Origin: Streptomyces lanatus
Lineage (GTDB): Bacteria; Actinomycetota; Actinomycetes; Streptomycetales; Streptomycetaceae
Length of the DNA: 64,000 bases
Direction: 5' to 3'
Assembly (NCBI RefSeq): GCF_014655715.1
Contig: NZ_BNBM01000026.1
Coordinates: 62,001-126,000, forward strand
Shown here: positions 7,570-15,466 of the stretch, piece by piece
How positions within the stretch are numbered: position 1 is the first letter of the stretch
Layout: every line of letters begins with the position of its first letter
Program-made: the position numbers and the translations under genes
Notes under the pieces: model-generated
Told to the model about the DNA's origin: nothing
What the model saw: the letters and a program-made list of their open reading frames with translations, nothing else
Databases searched by the model: none

Positions 7570-8676
7570 TTACTTGGCGCCGAGACCGGCGTCGTCGACC
7601 TCGGGTTCACCCTCGGCCTTGAGGACCTTGTTCAGCGGCGCGAGGTCGTAGATGCCCTTCAGATCGGGCTGCTCCAGCAGTCCGGCCTTGACCGCGTGCT
7701 GCGCCTCCGAGTCGAGGGTGGCGGCCAGCGGGTCGTCCAGGAAGGTGATCGACTTCCAGGCCGGGTCGATGACCTCGGCGGGCAGCGCCTTGCCGGAGAG
7801 CTTCTCCAGGGCCTTGTTCGCGGAGGCCTTGGCCTTGTCCGGGTTGGCGTTGATCCACTTGTTGGTCTTCACCGAGCCCCGCAGCACGGCCTCGACGACG
7901 TCCGGGTGCTCCTTCAGGAAGCTCTGCGACACGATGATGTTCGTGATCACGAACTTCTTGTCGGGCCACAGGTCGGACTCGTCGAGCAGCACCTTCGCGC
8001 CCTCGGCGACCAGCTTCGAGGCGGTCGGCTCGGGCACCCACGCACCGTCGATCGAGCCCGACTTGTAGGCGTCCGGGGTGACCTTGTTGTCGGTACGGAC
8101 GACGGAGACATCGCCCTTGCCGCTCTCCGCGTCGACCTTCCAGCCCTGCTCGGAGATCCAGTTCAGCAGCGCCACGTCCTGGGTGTTGCCGAGCTGAGGG
8201 GTGGCGATCTTCTTGCCCTTGACGTCCTTGAGGGACTTGATCTTCTCCGGATTGACGACGAGCTTCACGCCGCCCGAGGCCGAACCGGAGATGATCCGCA
8301 GGTTCTTCCCGGCCGCCTTGGTGTAGCCGTTGATGGCGGGGGAGGGGCCGATCCACCCGATGTCGATGGACCCGGAGTTCAGCGCCTCGATCTCGGACGG
8401 GCCGGCGTTGAACGTCGACGGCTTGATCGTGGTGCCCCCGAGCTCCTTCTGGAACAGGCCCTCCTGAACGCCCACCAGCGCGGTGGCGTGCGTGAGGTTG
8501 GGGAAGTAGCCGATCTTCACCTCGTCGACGGAGAGCTTCTTCGCGTCCGCCGCGACCTGGGTCTGCTTGTCGTCGGCGGTGGACTCGGCGCCGTAGCCGC
8601 AAGCGGTCAGCAGCAGGGGGAGCGTCGCGACGACGGCGAGGGTGCGCAGGGCGGGGAGCGGTCTTGCGGCAGACAC
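7570..8676 (-). CDS. ssuA: Sulfonate-binding lipoprotein (SsuA-like)
   Basis: The protein is 368 aa with a lipoprotein signal peptide ending in the lipobox LLTACG near residue 27. The body is a type II periplasmic-binding fold of the SsuA/TauA family: KIGYFPNLTHATALVGVQEGLF, then GPSEIEALNSGSIDIGWIGPSPAING. It captures the sulfonate outside the membrane for SsuBC. The start is GTG at 8676 with GAGAGGA upstream. It is the first gene of the ssuABC operon and lies 61 bp after the Cys-containing leader peptide, so expression should respond to sulfur status. Confidence 0.92.
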   Translation of the reverse strand: MSAARPLPALRTLAVVATLPLLLTACGYGAESTADDKQTQVAADAKKLSVDEVKIGYFPNLTHATALVGVQEGLFQKELGGTTIKPSTFNAGPSEIEALNSGSIDIGWIGPSPAINGYTKAAGKNLRIISGSASGGVKLVVNPEKIKSLKDVKGKKIATPQLGNTQDVALLNWISEQGWKVDAESGKGDVSVVRTDNKVTPDAYKSGSIDGAWVPEPTASKLVAEGAKVLLDESDLWPDKKFVITNIIVSQSFLKEHPDVVEAVLRGSVKTNKWINANPDKAKASANKALEKLSGKALPAEVIDPAWKSITFLDDPLAATLDSEAQHAVKAGLLEQPDLKGIYDLAPLNKVLKAEGEPEVDDAGLGAK

Positions 8677-8737
8677 GGAGGTGTCCTCTCGATGGTGAGC
8701 GATCAGGGACGTACGTGGACGGGCTCAGCGGACGGAC

Positions 8738-8839
8738 TCAGACGAGTCGACAGATGGCGCTGGACGTACGGCCGAAGTCGATATGGCGACGAGAGGTCAG
8801 ACCGGGCAGCGGCGGAGCTGTGCGACGGCTCGTGCGCAT
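8738..8839 (-). CDS. Leader peptide of the ssu operon (33 aa, Cys near the end)
   Basis: This small frame encodes a peptide ending SRRHIDFGRTSSAICRLV. It matches the Streptomyces putative-leader-peptide pattern SRRHID(F/L)xRVxSA(I/L)C found before sulfur genes, and three relatives occur elsewhere in this window. The start ATG at 8839 has GGGGGTGGGG upstream, and the stop is 61 bp before ssuA. A late cysteine codon suggests control of downstream expression by Cys-tRNA supply, comparable to mycobacterial cysteine-responsive upstream frames. That mechanism is inferred. Confidence 0.8.
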   Translation of the reverse strand: MRTSRRTAPPLPGLTSRRHIDFGRTSSAICRLV

Positions 8840-8861
8840 GACTGCCCCACCCCCACTGTTT

Positions 8862-8890
8862 CCTAGTTTTCCTACCTGGTTGATGGGGAT
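8862..8890. promoter_or_regulatory. Candidate sulfur-regulon operator, copy A (upstream of the ssu leader)
   Basis: CCTAGTTTTCCTACC at 8862-8876 is identical over 15 bases to 16666-16680, upstream of the SfnB-like gene. The longer 22-base element (8869-8890) follows the pattern of copies B and C with a weaker right half. It lies 23 bases upstream of the ssu leader peptide start, where a promoter is expected. The Rrf2 regulator at 18099 is the candidate binder. Confidence 0.6.
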
Positions 8891-8925
8891 CGTGGCAGAA
8901 GGTTGCGCTCACCCCAAGAGGCTGT

Positions 8926-10887
8926 TCATATAGTGGACATCATCATCTCATCCCCCGAGAAGCGAGAGCTCAGGGCACGCAGCAGCGCCCGCGCCACCGC
9001 GTCGTTCTGCCGGAAGGCGGGCGCGTCGGTACGAGGGCGGGCGAACGCGGCGACGGCCCGGCTGTTCGTCGGGGCGCCGAGGGCGATACGGCGGGGGTGG
9101 CTGCCGCCGAGGGACGGGTCGAGGACATGGCCGTCCGTGGGGGAGACGGCGAGCAGTCCGGAGCGGTGGGTGTGGGCGAAGTCGGCGATGACCTCCTCGG
9201 TGAGGGCGCCGGCTCGGTGCAGGGCCCGCAGCAGCGGGTCCTCCGTGCGGTCCAGGGCAGGGCCCGGCAGATACGCCTCGATCAGGGCGGTGGCCCGGAC
9301 GGTGTGCCCGGGCACGGTGGGACTGGTCGCGGTGAAGGTGCCGGTCCCCTCGTCCGTGCCGATCTGGACATGCGCGCCCAGGAAACGGACGATCCCCGCC
9401 CGGGACAGGGCCAGCAGCTGGCGCAGCCGGAAGCCGGGCGGGCCGGAGGCCAGGAAGCTGAAGAACCCGCGCCACCAGCCGTCGAGTTCGTCGGCGACGG
9501 ACCGCGCGGTCAGCCGCCCGGCGGCGACGAGGCGCGGCAACTGCCCGTAGATCGAGAGCAGGGCCAGGAACGCCCCGAGATCGGCGCTGAACTCCGCGTC
9601 CTCGCGACGGGCGACATCCTGGGCGATGTATTCGCGCAGGTGGTCCTGGAAGGCGTCCGGCGTCGGGAAGGCCAGGCCGTCCAGGGGATGGTCCAGCGCC
9701 TCGAAGTCCAGACGGTCCGCCGGATCCGGTACGGCCCCCGCGACCAGGGCGGTCATCTCCATGCCGTACCAGTCCAGACGGTCGTACGCGGCGAGGAACT
9801 CCGGCCAGGGGAGGGCGGTGCGCTCCGGGTGTGCGTGGAACAGCTCGTGATAGTGGCCGAAGCCGATCTCCTTGGCCATCAGCGGCCACACGTCCCGCCG
9901 CAGATCCAGCGGCCGGTCCTCGGCGAGCAGCGCGTCGACCGCCTCGGGCCCGAAGTGACGCGGCAACGGCGGCCGGGGGCCCTGGAGCCGGTAGCGGGTC
10001 TTGGAGTGGTACGGCACTCCCCGCCGCGATCCGACGTGCAGCACCGGCTCACGGCCGGACGGGAGGTAGGTGAGGGTGCCGTCGGGCCCGGTGCGGAAGG
10101 TGCCGCCGCGGCCCTCGGTGAGCAGGGACATCAGATCGACGAAGGCGAGCCCGAAGCCGCGCAGGATGACATCCTCGCCGGGGCGCAGGGCGGACAGGTC
10201 GGCGTCGGCCGAGAACTCCGGCGGCAGATGGAAGCGGCCGTGGCGACGGGCGAACGCGGCGTGCTCGCGGTGCTCGGCGGCGGGCGTCGAGCCGATGTGC
10301 CCCTGGGCGAGAACCACCAGGTCGGCGACGAGCGGCGCGGCCCGGTCGGCCAGGTGCACCAGCTGTGCGCCGTCCGGCGGACCGGTGACGGCGGTCGCGG
10401 TGGTGCGGTGCCACTCGACCGTGACGGTGGCCGGCAGCTCGGCCAGCGCCCTGCGGAACACCCAGTCCAGATAGGCGCTCTGGGCACGGCGGGTGGCGAA
10501 GCCGGCCCCGTCGAGCGTGCGCAGTTCGGCGAGCACCTCGGGGTCGGCGGGCTCGGCGTACGGCGCGTGGCGCGGGCCCCGGCCGGCGAACTGGGCCGCC
10601 CACTCGGCGAGCGAGGGACCCGGCCGTACCGGTCCCTCGATCGTGGACGACTCGTCGGTGAACATGGTCACGTCCTCCGCCATGGAGTTCATCCGCAGCA
10701 GTGCCGACTGCTCCTGGCGCCAGATCCGCCCGGGGCCGGGGGGATGCGGGTCGATCAGATGGATGGCCAATTGCCCTGCGGAGTCCCACAGTTCGGGGGC
10801 GTTGGCGGCGATGCGCTCCAGCAGACCCGTGGCGCGCGGGCCCGCGCCGACGACGACCAGGACGGCCGCGGCGGGGGTGCCGCTCAT
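8926..10887 (-). CDS. FAD/NAD(P)-binding protein (NAD_binding_9 type)
   Basis: The protein is 653 aa. The N-terminal dinucleotide-binding motif VVVGAGPRATGLLERI is at about residues 11-26, IDPHPPGPGRIW follows, and a second nucleotide site lies in DVILRGFGLAFVDLMSLLT near residue 245. This family (HsnV-like FAD-NAD(P)-binding proteins) contains amine and amino-acid hydroxylase relatives, but the substrate here is unknown. The start codon overlaps the stop of the permease remnant in an ATGA arrangement, so both were made from one mRNA. Its place in a sulfur locus suggests oxidation of an organosulfur compound, which is inference. Confidence 0.75.
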   Translation of the reverse strand: MSGTPAAAVLVVVGAGPRATGLLERIAANAPELWDSAGQLAIHLIDPHPPGPGRIWRQEQSALLRMNSMAEDVTMFTDESSTIEGPVRPGPSLAEWAAQFAGRGPRHAPYAEPADPEVLAELRTLDGAGFATRRAQSAYLDWVFRRALAELPATVTVEWHRTTATAVTGPPDGAQLVHLADRAAPLVADLVVLAQGHIGSTPAAEHREHAAFARRHGRFHLPPEFSADADLSALRPGEDVILRGFGLAFVDLMSLLTEGRGGTFRTGPDGTLTYLPSGREPVLHVGSRRGVPYHSKTRYRLQGPRPPLPRHFGPEAVDALLAEDRPLDLRRDVWPLMAKEIGFGHYHELFHAHPERTALPWPEFLAAYDRLDWYGMEMTALVAGAVPDPADRLDFEALDHPLDGLAFPTPDAFQDHLREYIAQDVARREDAEFSADLGAFLALLSIYGQLPRLVAAGRLTARSVADELDGWWRGFFSFLASGPPGFRLRQLLALSRAGIVRFLGAHVQIGTDEGTGTFTATSPTVPGHTVRATALIEAYLPGPALDRTEDPLLRALHRAGALTEEVIADFAHTHRSGLLAVSPTDGHVLDPSLGGSHPRRIALGAPTNSRAVAAFARPRTDAPAFRQNDAVARALLRALSSRFSGDEMMMSTI

Positions 10888-11273
10888 CGGTCACCGCCGA
10901 TCACCAGGCGTGCCGCGGTAGCCTGGGCCGCCTCCGTCTGCCCGGCGTCCACGGAGAGGATGCCGCCACGTACGACCTCGGCGGCGTAGGCGCTCTCGTG
11001 CAGGGTCAGGCCGATGACGGTCAGCCACAGGGAGAGCAGCAGGCCGTCGAGGACGGCGGCGGTGGTGAAGTAGCGGCCGACGACGTCCCATTGGAAGGCG
11101 TCGTTGCGGACGACGGAGTTCAGCAGCATCGCGAAGAGCAGCAGGGCGAGGGCCGCGGTCAGCCATCGGCCGGGGTGTCGGCGTGGCACGATCCGTGGCA
11201 GGTCGTCGGGGGTTTCAGGTGGCCGCGAAGTCTTCGTGGCAGGGCGGGGCGTGACTTCGGGTGATGTGACCAT
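10884..11273 (-). pseudogene. Remnant of an amino-acid-type ABC permease (internal and C-terminal deletions)
   Basis: This is an open frame of 129 aa. It starts like the intact permease at 36536 (RWLTAALALLL ... FQWDVVGRYFTTAAVLDGLLLSLWLTV) and then jumps to LHESAYAAEVVRGGILSVD. Compared with the 327-aa paralogue it has lost about 95 internal residues in frame and about 125 at the C-terminus, including most membrane segments. It cannot form a permease. It keeps a ribosome binding site (CGGAGAG), a promoter and the ATGA overlap with the next gene, so it may now act mainly as a translated leader for the flavoprotein. Confidence 0.85.
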
Positions 11274-11420
11274 GGGGTGGCTCTCCGGGGGGAGGGAAAC
11301 GCAGGCGTGGGTGACCCGGGGCAGCGGGCTCCCGCCGGGCATGGGTGTCGTCACGCTTGCCGCGTCCCTCAACGCGGCCGAAGAGGCGACCGCCGAGGGC
11401 GGTGCCGATCCGCCGTCGAT

Positions 11421-11449
11421 CGTATGTGCCCCCGGCACATAAGTGTCAA
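11421..11449 (-). promoter_or_regulatory. Promoter with a palindromic operator in its spacer
   Basis: Read leftwards, TTGACA (11444-11449) and CATACG (11421-11426) are separated by 17 bases. The perfect dyad TATGTGCC-CCC-GGCACATA (11423-11441) fills the spacer and overlaps the -10, an arrangement expected for a repressor. It drives the permease-remnant/flavoprotein operon. The palindrome does not match the other operators in this window. The rest of 11274-11420 shows no gene. Confidence 0.65.
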
Positions 11450-11486
11450 CAGGGGGATGTGAGGTGGTCCGGGATCCGGGCGCCGC

Positions 11487-11516
11487 TTGACGCCCGCCAC
11501 GATGTACTGCTCAATT
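11487..11516 (+). promoter_or_regulatory. Promoter of the leader peptide and LLM operon
   Basis: TTGACG (11487-11492) is followed after 18 bases by TCAATT (11511-11516). The leader ATG at 11523 lies 6 bases after the -10, so the leader peptide mRNA is probably leaderless. Its sulfur operator, if any, is not recognisable. Confidence 0.5.
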
Positions 11517-11522
11517 GATCGC

Positions 11523-11600
11523 ATGAACGCCCAGCAGCGCTTGGTCACGCGCGATCACATCGATTTCGGTCGAGTGTGGTCCGCGGCGTGTTGCGTCTGA
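11523..11600 (+). CDS. Cys-Cys leader peptide before the LLM operon (25 aa)
   Basis: The peptide ends TRDHIDFGRVWSAACCV, the same design as the leader before ssuA but with two adjacent cysteines four codons before the stop. A 222-base untranslated stretch (11601-11822) follows. It contains short inverted segments such as CTCGG/CCGAG but no single dominant terminator hairpin that I can see. Adjacent Cys codons make it a good candidate for cysteine-responsive attenuation of the monooxygenase operon at 11823. Confidence 0.78.
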   Translation: MNAQQRLVTRDHIDFGRVWSAACCV

Positions 11601-11822
11601 CTCGGCAGCGGGCCGTCTGACCGGTCCTTCCCTCCCTCGGTGACCCCGTCGCGGGCCGAGCTCCCTCTCCACGCGCGCTGCCGCAAGCCCTCATCGACGT
11701 CCGCCGTCGTCACGCCCTCACCGTCCACCGTCTGACGGCTCATCACCCATGCCCGCACACAGGGCGGTTCAGCCACGCCTTGTCGTCCGCCCGTGCGCCC
11801 GCATTCCCGAAAGGTCACGTCC

Positions 11823-12938
11823 ATGCCCGTGGAGTTCCTCGGCATCGCCGCCACCAACGACGGCTCCGAAACCACGCCGCGCTCCGGCGCCGCCTTCGAC
11901 AAGGACTACACACTCCGGCTCGCCCGGGCACACGAGGACCACGACTGGGACCGGGTGCTGTTCGCCTACGGCTCCGGCTCGCCGGACCCCGCACCGGCCG
12001 CCGCGTACATCGCGAGCAGGCTGGACCGGCTCCAGATCCTGCTCGCCCACCGCCCGAACGTCTCGTACCCCACCTTCGCCGCCAAGACCTTCGCCACCCT
12101 CGACCGCATCAGCGACGGCCGGCTGACCGTGCACTTCATCACCGGCGGCAACGACCACGAACAGGGCCGCGAAGGCGACACCCTGACCAAGGACGAGCGC
12201 TACGCCCGCACCCTGGAGTACATCCGCATCGTCAAGAAGATCTGGACGACCCACGAGCCCTTCGACCACGAGGGCGGGCACTACCGCTTCCACGACTTCG
12301 TCAGCGATGTCTTCCCCGTCCAACAGCCCCGCCCCGGAGTGTCGTTCGGCGGCTCGTCGCCCGCCGCGTACGCCGCCGGAGGCGCCGAGGCCGACATCTA
12401 CTGCCTGTGGGGCGAGCCCCTCGCCGAGACCGCCGCGCAGATCGAGAACGTCAAGGCCGCCGCGAAGGCCGCGGGCCGCACCGACGTCCCGCGCATCCAG
12501 GTCGCCTTCCGCCCGATCATCGCCCCGACCGAGGAACTGGCCTGGGAGAAGGCCCACCGCACGGTCGGCGCCATCCGCGAACGGCGAGAGGCCGGACTCG
12601 TACGACACCACCGCAGCGGCGCGCCCCAGAACACCGGTTCGCAGCGGCTGATCGCCATCGCCGAGGCGGGTGAGCGCTACGACCGTGCCCTGTGGACCCC
12701 GACCGCCGCAGCGACCGGAGGCGCGGGCAACTCCAACGCCCTCGTCGGCACCCCGGAGACGGTCGCCCAGGCCCTCCTCGACTACTACGACCTCGGCGTC
12801 GACATCCTCTCCGCACGCGGCTACGACCTGCTCGGCGACGCCATCGACTTCGGCCGGCACGTCATCCCGATCGTCCGCGAGGAGGTCGCCAAGCGCGACG
12901 CCGAACGCGCGGTACGCCTCTCGGCGGTGAACGCATGA
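11823..12938 (+). CDS. LLM-class flavin-dependent monooxygenase (alkanesulfonate monooxygenase-like)
   Basis: The protein is 371 aa, a luciferase-like TIM barrel. SsuD-type blocks include RPNVSYPTFAAKTFATLDRIS, VHFITGGNDHEQ and SFGGSSPAAYAAGG. With FMNH2 and oxygen such enzymes release sulfite from sulfonates or oxidise related organosulfur compounds. The start at 11823 (MPVEFLG) has AAAGG 12 bases upstream. The last four bases overlap the next start (ATGA). It is the first full gene of the operon under the Cys-Cys leader and is paired with an FMN reductase at 14123. The exact substrate is unknown. Confidence 0.9.
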   Translation: MPVEFLGIAATNDGSETTPRSGAAFDKDYTLRLARAHEDHDWDRVLFAYGSGSPDPAPAAAYIASRLDRLQILLAHRPNVSYPTFAAKTFATLDRISDGRLTVHFITGGNDHEQGREGDTLTKDERYARTLEYIRIVKKIWTTHEPFDHEGGHYRFHDFVSDVFPVQQPRPGVSFGGSSPAAYAAGGAEADIYCLWGEPLAETAAQIENVKAAAKAAGRTDVPRIQVAFRPIIAPTEELAWEKAHRTVGAIRERREAGLVRHHRSGAPQNTGSQRLIAIAEAGERYDRALWTPTAAATGGAGNSNALVGTPETVAQALLDYYDLGVDILSARGYDLLGDAIDFGRHVIPIVREEVAKRDAERAVRLSAVNA

Positions 12939-13450
12939 CCTCCGCACCTGAGTTGACGGTCATTCAGGTGCCCGTCTCCGACCCGCGCGTCGAGCCGCTG
13001 CTGCGCGAACTCGGCCACGAATACTCCACGCGCTACGGCAAGGACGCCCACGCCGAGATCGCCCGCTACCCCGACGAGGAGTTCACCACGCCGTACGGCG
13101 GTCTGCTCCTGCTGTTGCTGGAGCGCGGCGAGCCGGTGGCGGGCGGTGCCTTCCGGCGCCACGACGCGGCCACGGCCGAGCTGAAGCGCATCTGGACCCA
13201 CTCCGCCCACCGGCGCCGGGGACTCGCCCGGCGTGTGCTCGCCGAGTTGGAGCGCGAGGCCCGCGCACACGGCTACCGCCGCGTCTACCTCACCACCGGC
13301 CCACGCCAGCCCGAGGCCCGCGGCCTCTACCTCGCCACCGGCTACACACCCCTCTTCGACACCGAGGCCGACCCGGAGACCATCGGCCCACTGCCCTTCG
13401 AGAAGCACCTCGCGGTGCGGGAACGCACGGGAAAGGCCCCCGACCAGTGA
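12935..13450 (+). CDS. GNAT-family N-acetyltransferase
   Basis: The protein is 171 aa. The acetyl-CoA motif is RIWTHSAHRRRGLARRVLAELEREA, around residues 90-115 (R/Q-x-x-G-x-A pattern), followed by GYRRVYLTTGPRQPEARGLYLATGY. It overlaps the LLM gene upstream and the binding-protein remnant downstream by 4 bp each (ATGA, GTGA), so it is translationally coupled. In a sulfur operon it may acetylate a thiol or amino compound such as a cysteine conjugate; that is inference from context only. Confidence 0.85.
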   Translation: MTSAPELTVIQVPVSDPRVEPLLRELGHEYSTRYGKDAHAEIARYPDEEFTTPYGGLLLLLLERGEPVAGGAFRRHDAATAELKRIWTHSAHRRRGLARRVLAELEREARAHGYRRVYLTTGPRQPEARGLYLATGYTPLFDTEADPETIGPLPFEKHLAVRERTGKAPDQ

Positions 13451-13875
13451 ACATCCGCACGATCAGAGCCCGATTGCGCGGCGCCGCCGCCCAGGCCGCG
13501 CCCACCGACGACCCGGTCGCCGCCGTACGCGAGGCGGGCACGCCAAGGGTCGGCAGCTCGGTCGGGTTCCCGCCGGGGGCGTACTACCCGAACGGCACGG
13601 ACAAGGGGCCCGCCGGTCAGGACATCGACCTCGCCGATGCCGTGGCCAAGGTGCTCGGCGTGCGGCTGGAGCGCCAGGACGCCTCCTTCGAGACGATCCT
13701 GCCCGCCCTCGGCAGCGGCAAGTACGACTTCGGTACCGGCAACTTCGGGGTGACGAGCGAGCGCCTCAAGACCATCGACTTCGTCACCTACATCAACGAC
13801 GGCCAGGGCTTCGCGGTGAAGAAGGGCAACACCGAACTCAAGTCGAAGGTCACCTACCCGCCCGAGCACACATGA
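13447..13875 (+). pseudogene. Truncated ABC substrate-binding protein
   Basis: This frame of 142 aa resembles the intact binding protein at 38342 in its first lobe: GQDIDLADAVAKVLGV, then GSGKYDFGTGNFGVTSERLKTIDFVTY. It lacks a secretion signal; the N-terminus runs MNIRTIRARLRGAAAQAA with no hydrophobic core or lipobox. It stops after lobe one, where the paralogue continues for about another 170 residues. The protein could neither be exported nor close around a ligand. Start and stop keep 4-bp overlaps with their neighbours. I treat it as a remnant. Confidence 0.8.
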
Positions 13876-14111
13876 GTGCCGTCCTCGCCGACCACACCGC
13901 CAAGCTCTGGGCCGCCGAAGCGCCGGCCGACGCCGTGGCCGCCGAGGGGCGGAAGCTGCACGACGACCCGGACGCGGTCACCTGGCAGGCGCGCGGCGAG
14001 TTCGAGGTCGGGTGGCCGCGGTCAAGGCCCGCGCCACCGCCTCCGCCGAGGGCCTCGACCGCTTCTGGCGCAACGTCCGCACGCGCCCACCCGTCGCCCG
14101 ACCCCCGCTGA
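13872..14111 (+). pseudogene. Frameshifted C-terminal fragment of an acyl-CoA dehydrogenase-like monooxygenase
   Basis: The frame beginning at 13872 gives LADHTAKLWAAEAPADAV ... DPDAVTWQARGEFEV. After base 14010 the matching sequence continues in another frame as VAAVKARATASAEGLDRFWRNVRT, the typical end of SfnB/DszC-like proteins. A frameshift and a further internal deletion are therefore visible, and the N-terminal two thirds are missing. The intact relative is at 16734. It cannot be functional. Confidence 0.8.
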
Positions 14112-14122
14112 AAGGTCCTCCC

Positions 14123-14680
14123 ATGGCCACCATCCTCTCCGTCTCCGGCAGCCCCTCCGCCACCTCCCGCACCGCCCGCCTGCTGCGCCACCTGGACGAC
14201 CGGCTCAGCGCCCAGGGGCACGACGTGATCCCGCTCGACGTCCGCACCCTCCCGGCCGAGGCCCTGCTGCACGCCGACTTCCGGCACCCGGCGATCGTCG
14301 AGGCCACCGCCCTGTTCGAACGCGCCGACGGCATCGTGATCGGCACACCCGTCTACAAGGCCGCGTACTCCGGCCTGCTGAAGTCGCTCCTCGACCTGCT
14401 CCCGCAGTACGCGCTCGCGGGCAAGACCGTCCTGCCGCTGGCCACCGGAGGGACGACCGCCCATGTCCTCGCCATCGACTACGCCCTGCGCCCGGTGCTG
14501 AACTCCATGGGCCCCGCCCACATCACCCCGGGCTGGTTCACCCTCGACAAGGACATCAGCGTCGGCGACGACGGCAGCCTGGCCGTCGCGGCGGGCCCCG
14601 CCGAGGCCCTGGCCCAGGTCACGGACCAGTTCTCGGTCGTCCTCGGTGGCCGTCCGACCCTGCTGGCGGCCACAGGATGA
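14123..14680 (+). CDS. ssuE: NADPH-dependent FMN reductase (SsuE-like)
   Basis: The protein is 185 aa, a flavodoxin-like fold. The FMN-binding loop VSGSPSATSRTARLL is at residues 6-20, IGTPVYKAAYSGLLKSLLDLLP is near 74-95, and LPLATGGTTAHVLAIDYAL follows. SsuE-type reductases supply FMNH2 to SsuD and other LLM monooxygenases. The start at 14123 has AAAGG 9 bases upstream. Although its neighbours on both sides are decayed, this gene is intact, consistent with selection for the reductase that serves the two LLM enzymes nearby. The stop overlaps the next start (ATGA). Confidence 0.9.
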   Translation: MATILSVSGSPSATSRTARLLRHLDDRLSAQGHDVIPLDVRTLPAEALLHADFRHPAIVEATALFERADGIVIGTPVYKAAYSGLLKSLLDLLPQYALAGKTVLPLATGGTTAHVLAIDYALRPVLNSMGPAHITPGWFTLDKDISVGDDGSLAVAAGPAEALAQVTDQFSVVLGGRPTLLAATG

Positions 14681-15415
14681 GCGCCGCGACCGTGATCGCC
14701 GACGACGCCGAGGCCCTCGCGGTCGCCGCTGAACCGGCCGCCGAGTTCCGCAGGGACGCCGCCGAACGGGACGCGCGACGCCGACTGCCGCACCCGGAAC
14801 TCCAGCGGCTGTCCGCCTCCCGGCTGCTCGGGGTGACGGTGCCCGCGGAGTTCGGCGGCGCGGACGTCCGTACGGAGACACTGGCCGAGGTCTTCCGGGG
14901 CGGGCACGACCCATGTGCAGGACATCCGCACCCGGCTCCGGCGGCGCCCCGACGGCTCGTCCGTCCTCGACGGCGTCAAGCACTACTCGACCGGCGCGCT
15001 GTTCGCCGACTGGATCCCCGTCCTCGCCCGCGCCGACGACGACAACCTGCATGTGGCGTATGTGCCGCAGGACGCGCCCGGCCTCACCGTCCAGGGGCTC
15101 CGACTCCACGGCGCGGTCGCCCAGTTGCTGCACGCCGCCATCGACGCGGGCATCGCCTCCGGCGTGCTGTCCGAGGCCGTGGAGTTCGTCCGCACCAAGA
15201 GCCGCCCGTGGTTCGAGAGCGTCGGCGAAGGACACGCCACCGCCGCCGAGGCCTCGATCGCCGTGGCCACCGCCAAGGTGACAGCCGCGGAGGCCGCCGT
15301 GGAGGCCGGCAGCACCCTATTCGAGGTCGTCGGCACCCGGGCCGCCCTCGACTCCCGCGGCCTGCACCGCCATTGGCGCGACGCCCGCACTCACACCCTG
15401 CACGGACTCCTGTAA
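14677..15415 (+). pseudogene. Acyl-CoA dehydrogenase (SfnB/DszC-like) with frameshift and internal deletions
   Basis: The frame starting at 14677 gives a normal N-terminus (LQRLSASRLLGVTVPAEFGG ... ETLAEVFR) but changes frame near 14910. In the second frame the family sequence resumes with THVQDIRTRLRRRPDGSSV and GVKHYSTGALFADWIPVLA. A second in-frame gap lies between APGLTV and AQLLHAAIDAGIASGVL, where about 40 residues are usually found. The end RGLHRHWRDARTHTLHGLL is typical. The product would be about 240 aa in place of about 400, split over two frames. Confidence 0.85.
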
Positions 15416-15466
15416 ACCCGCGAATCCTCCAACGTGAGCCGCGAACCCCTCGATCGGAGAACCCCC

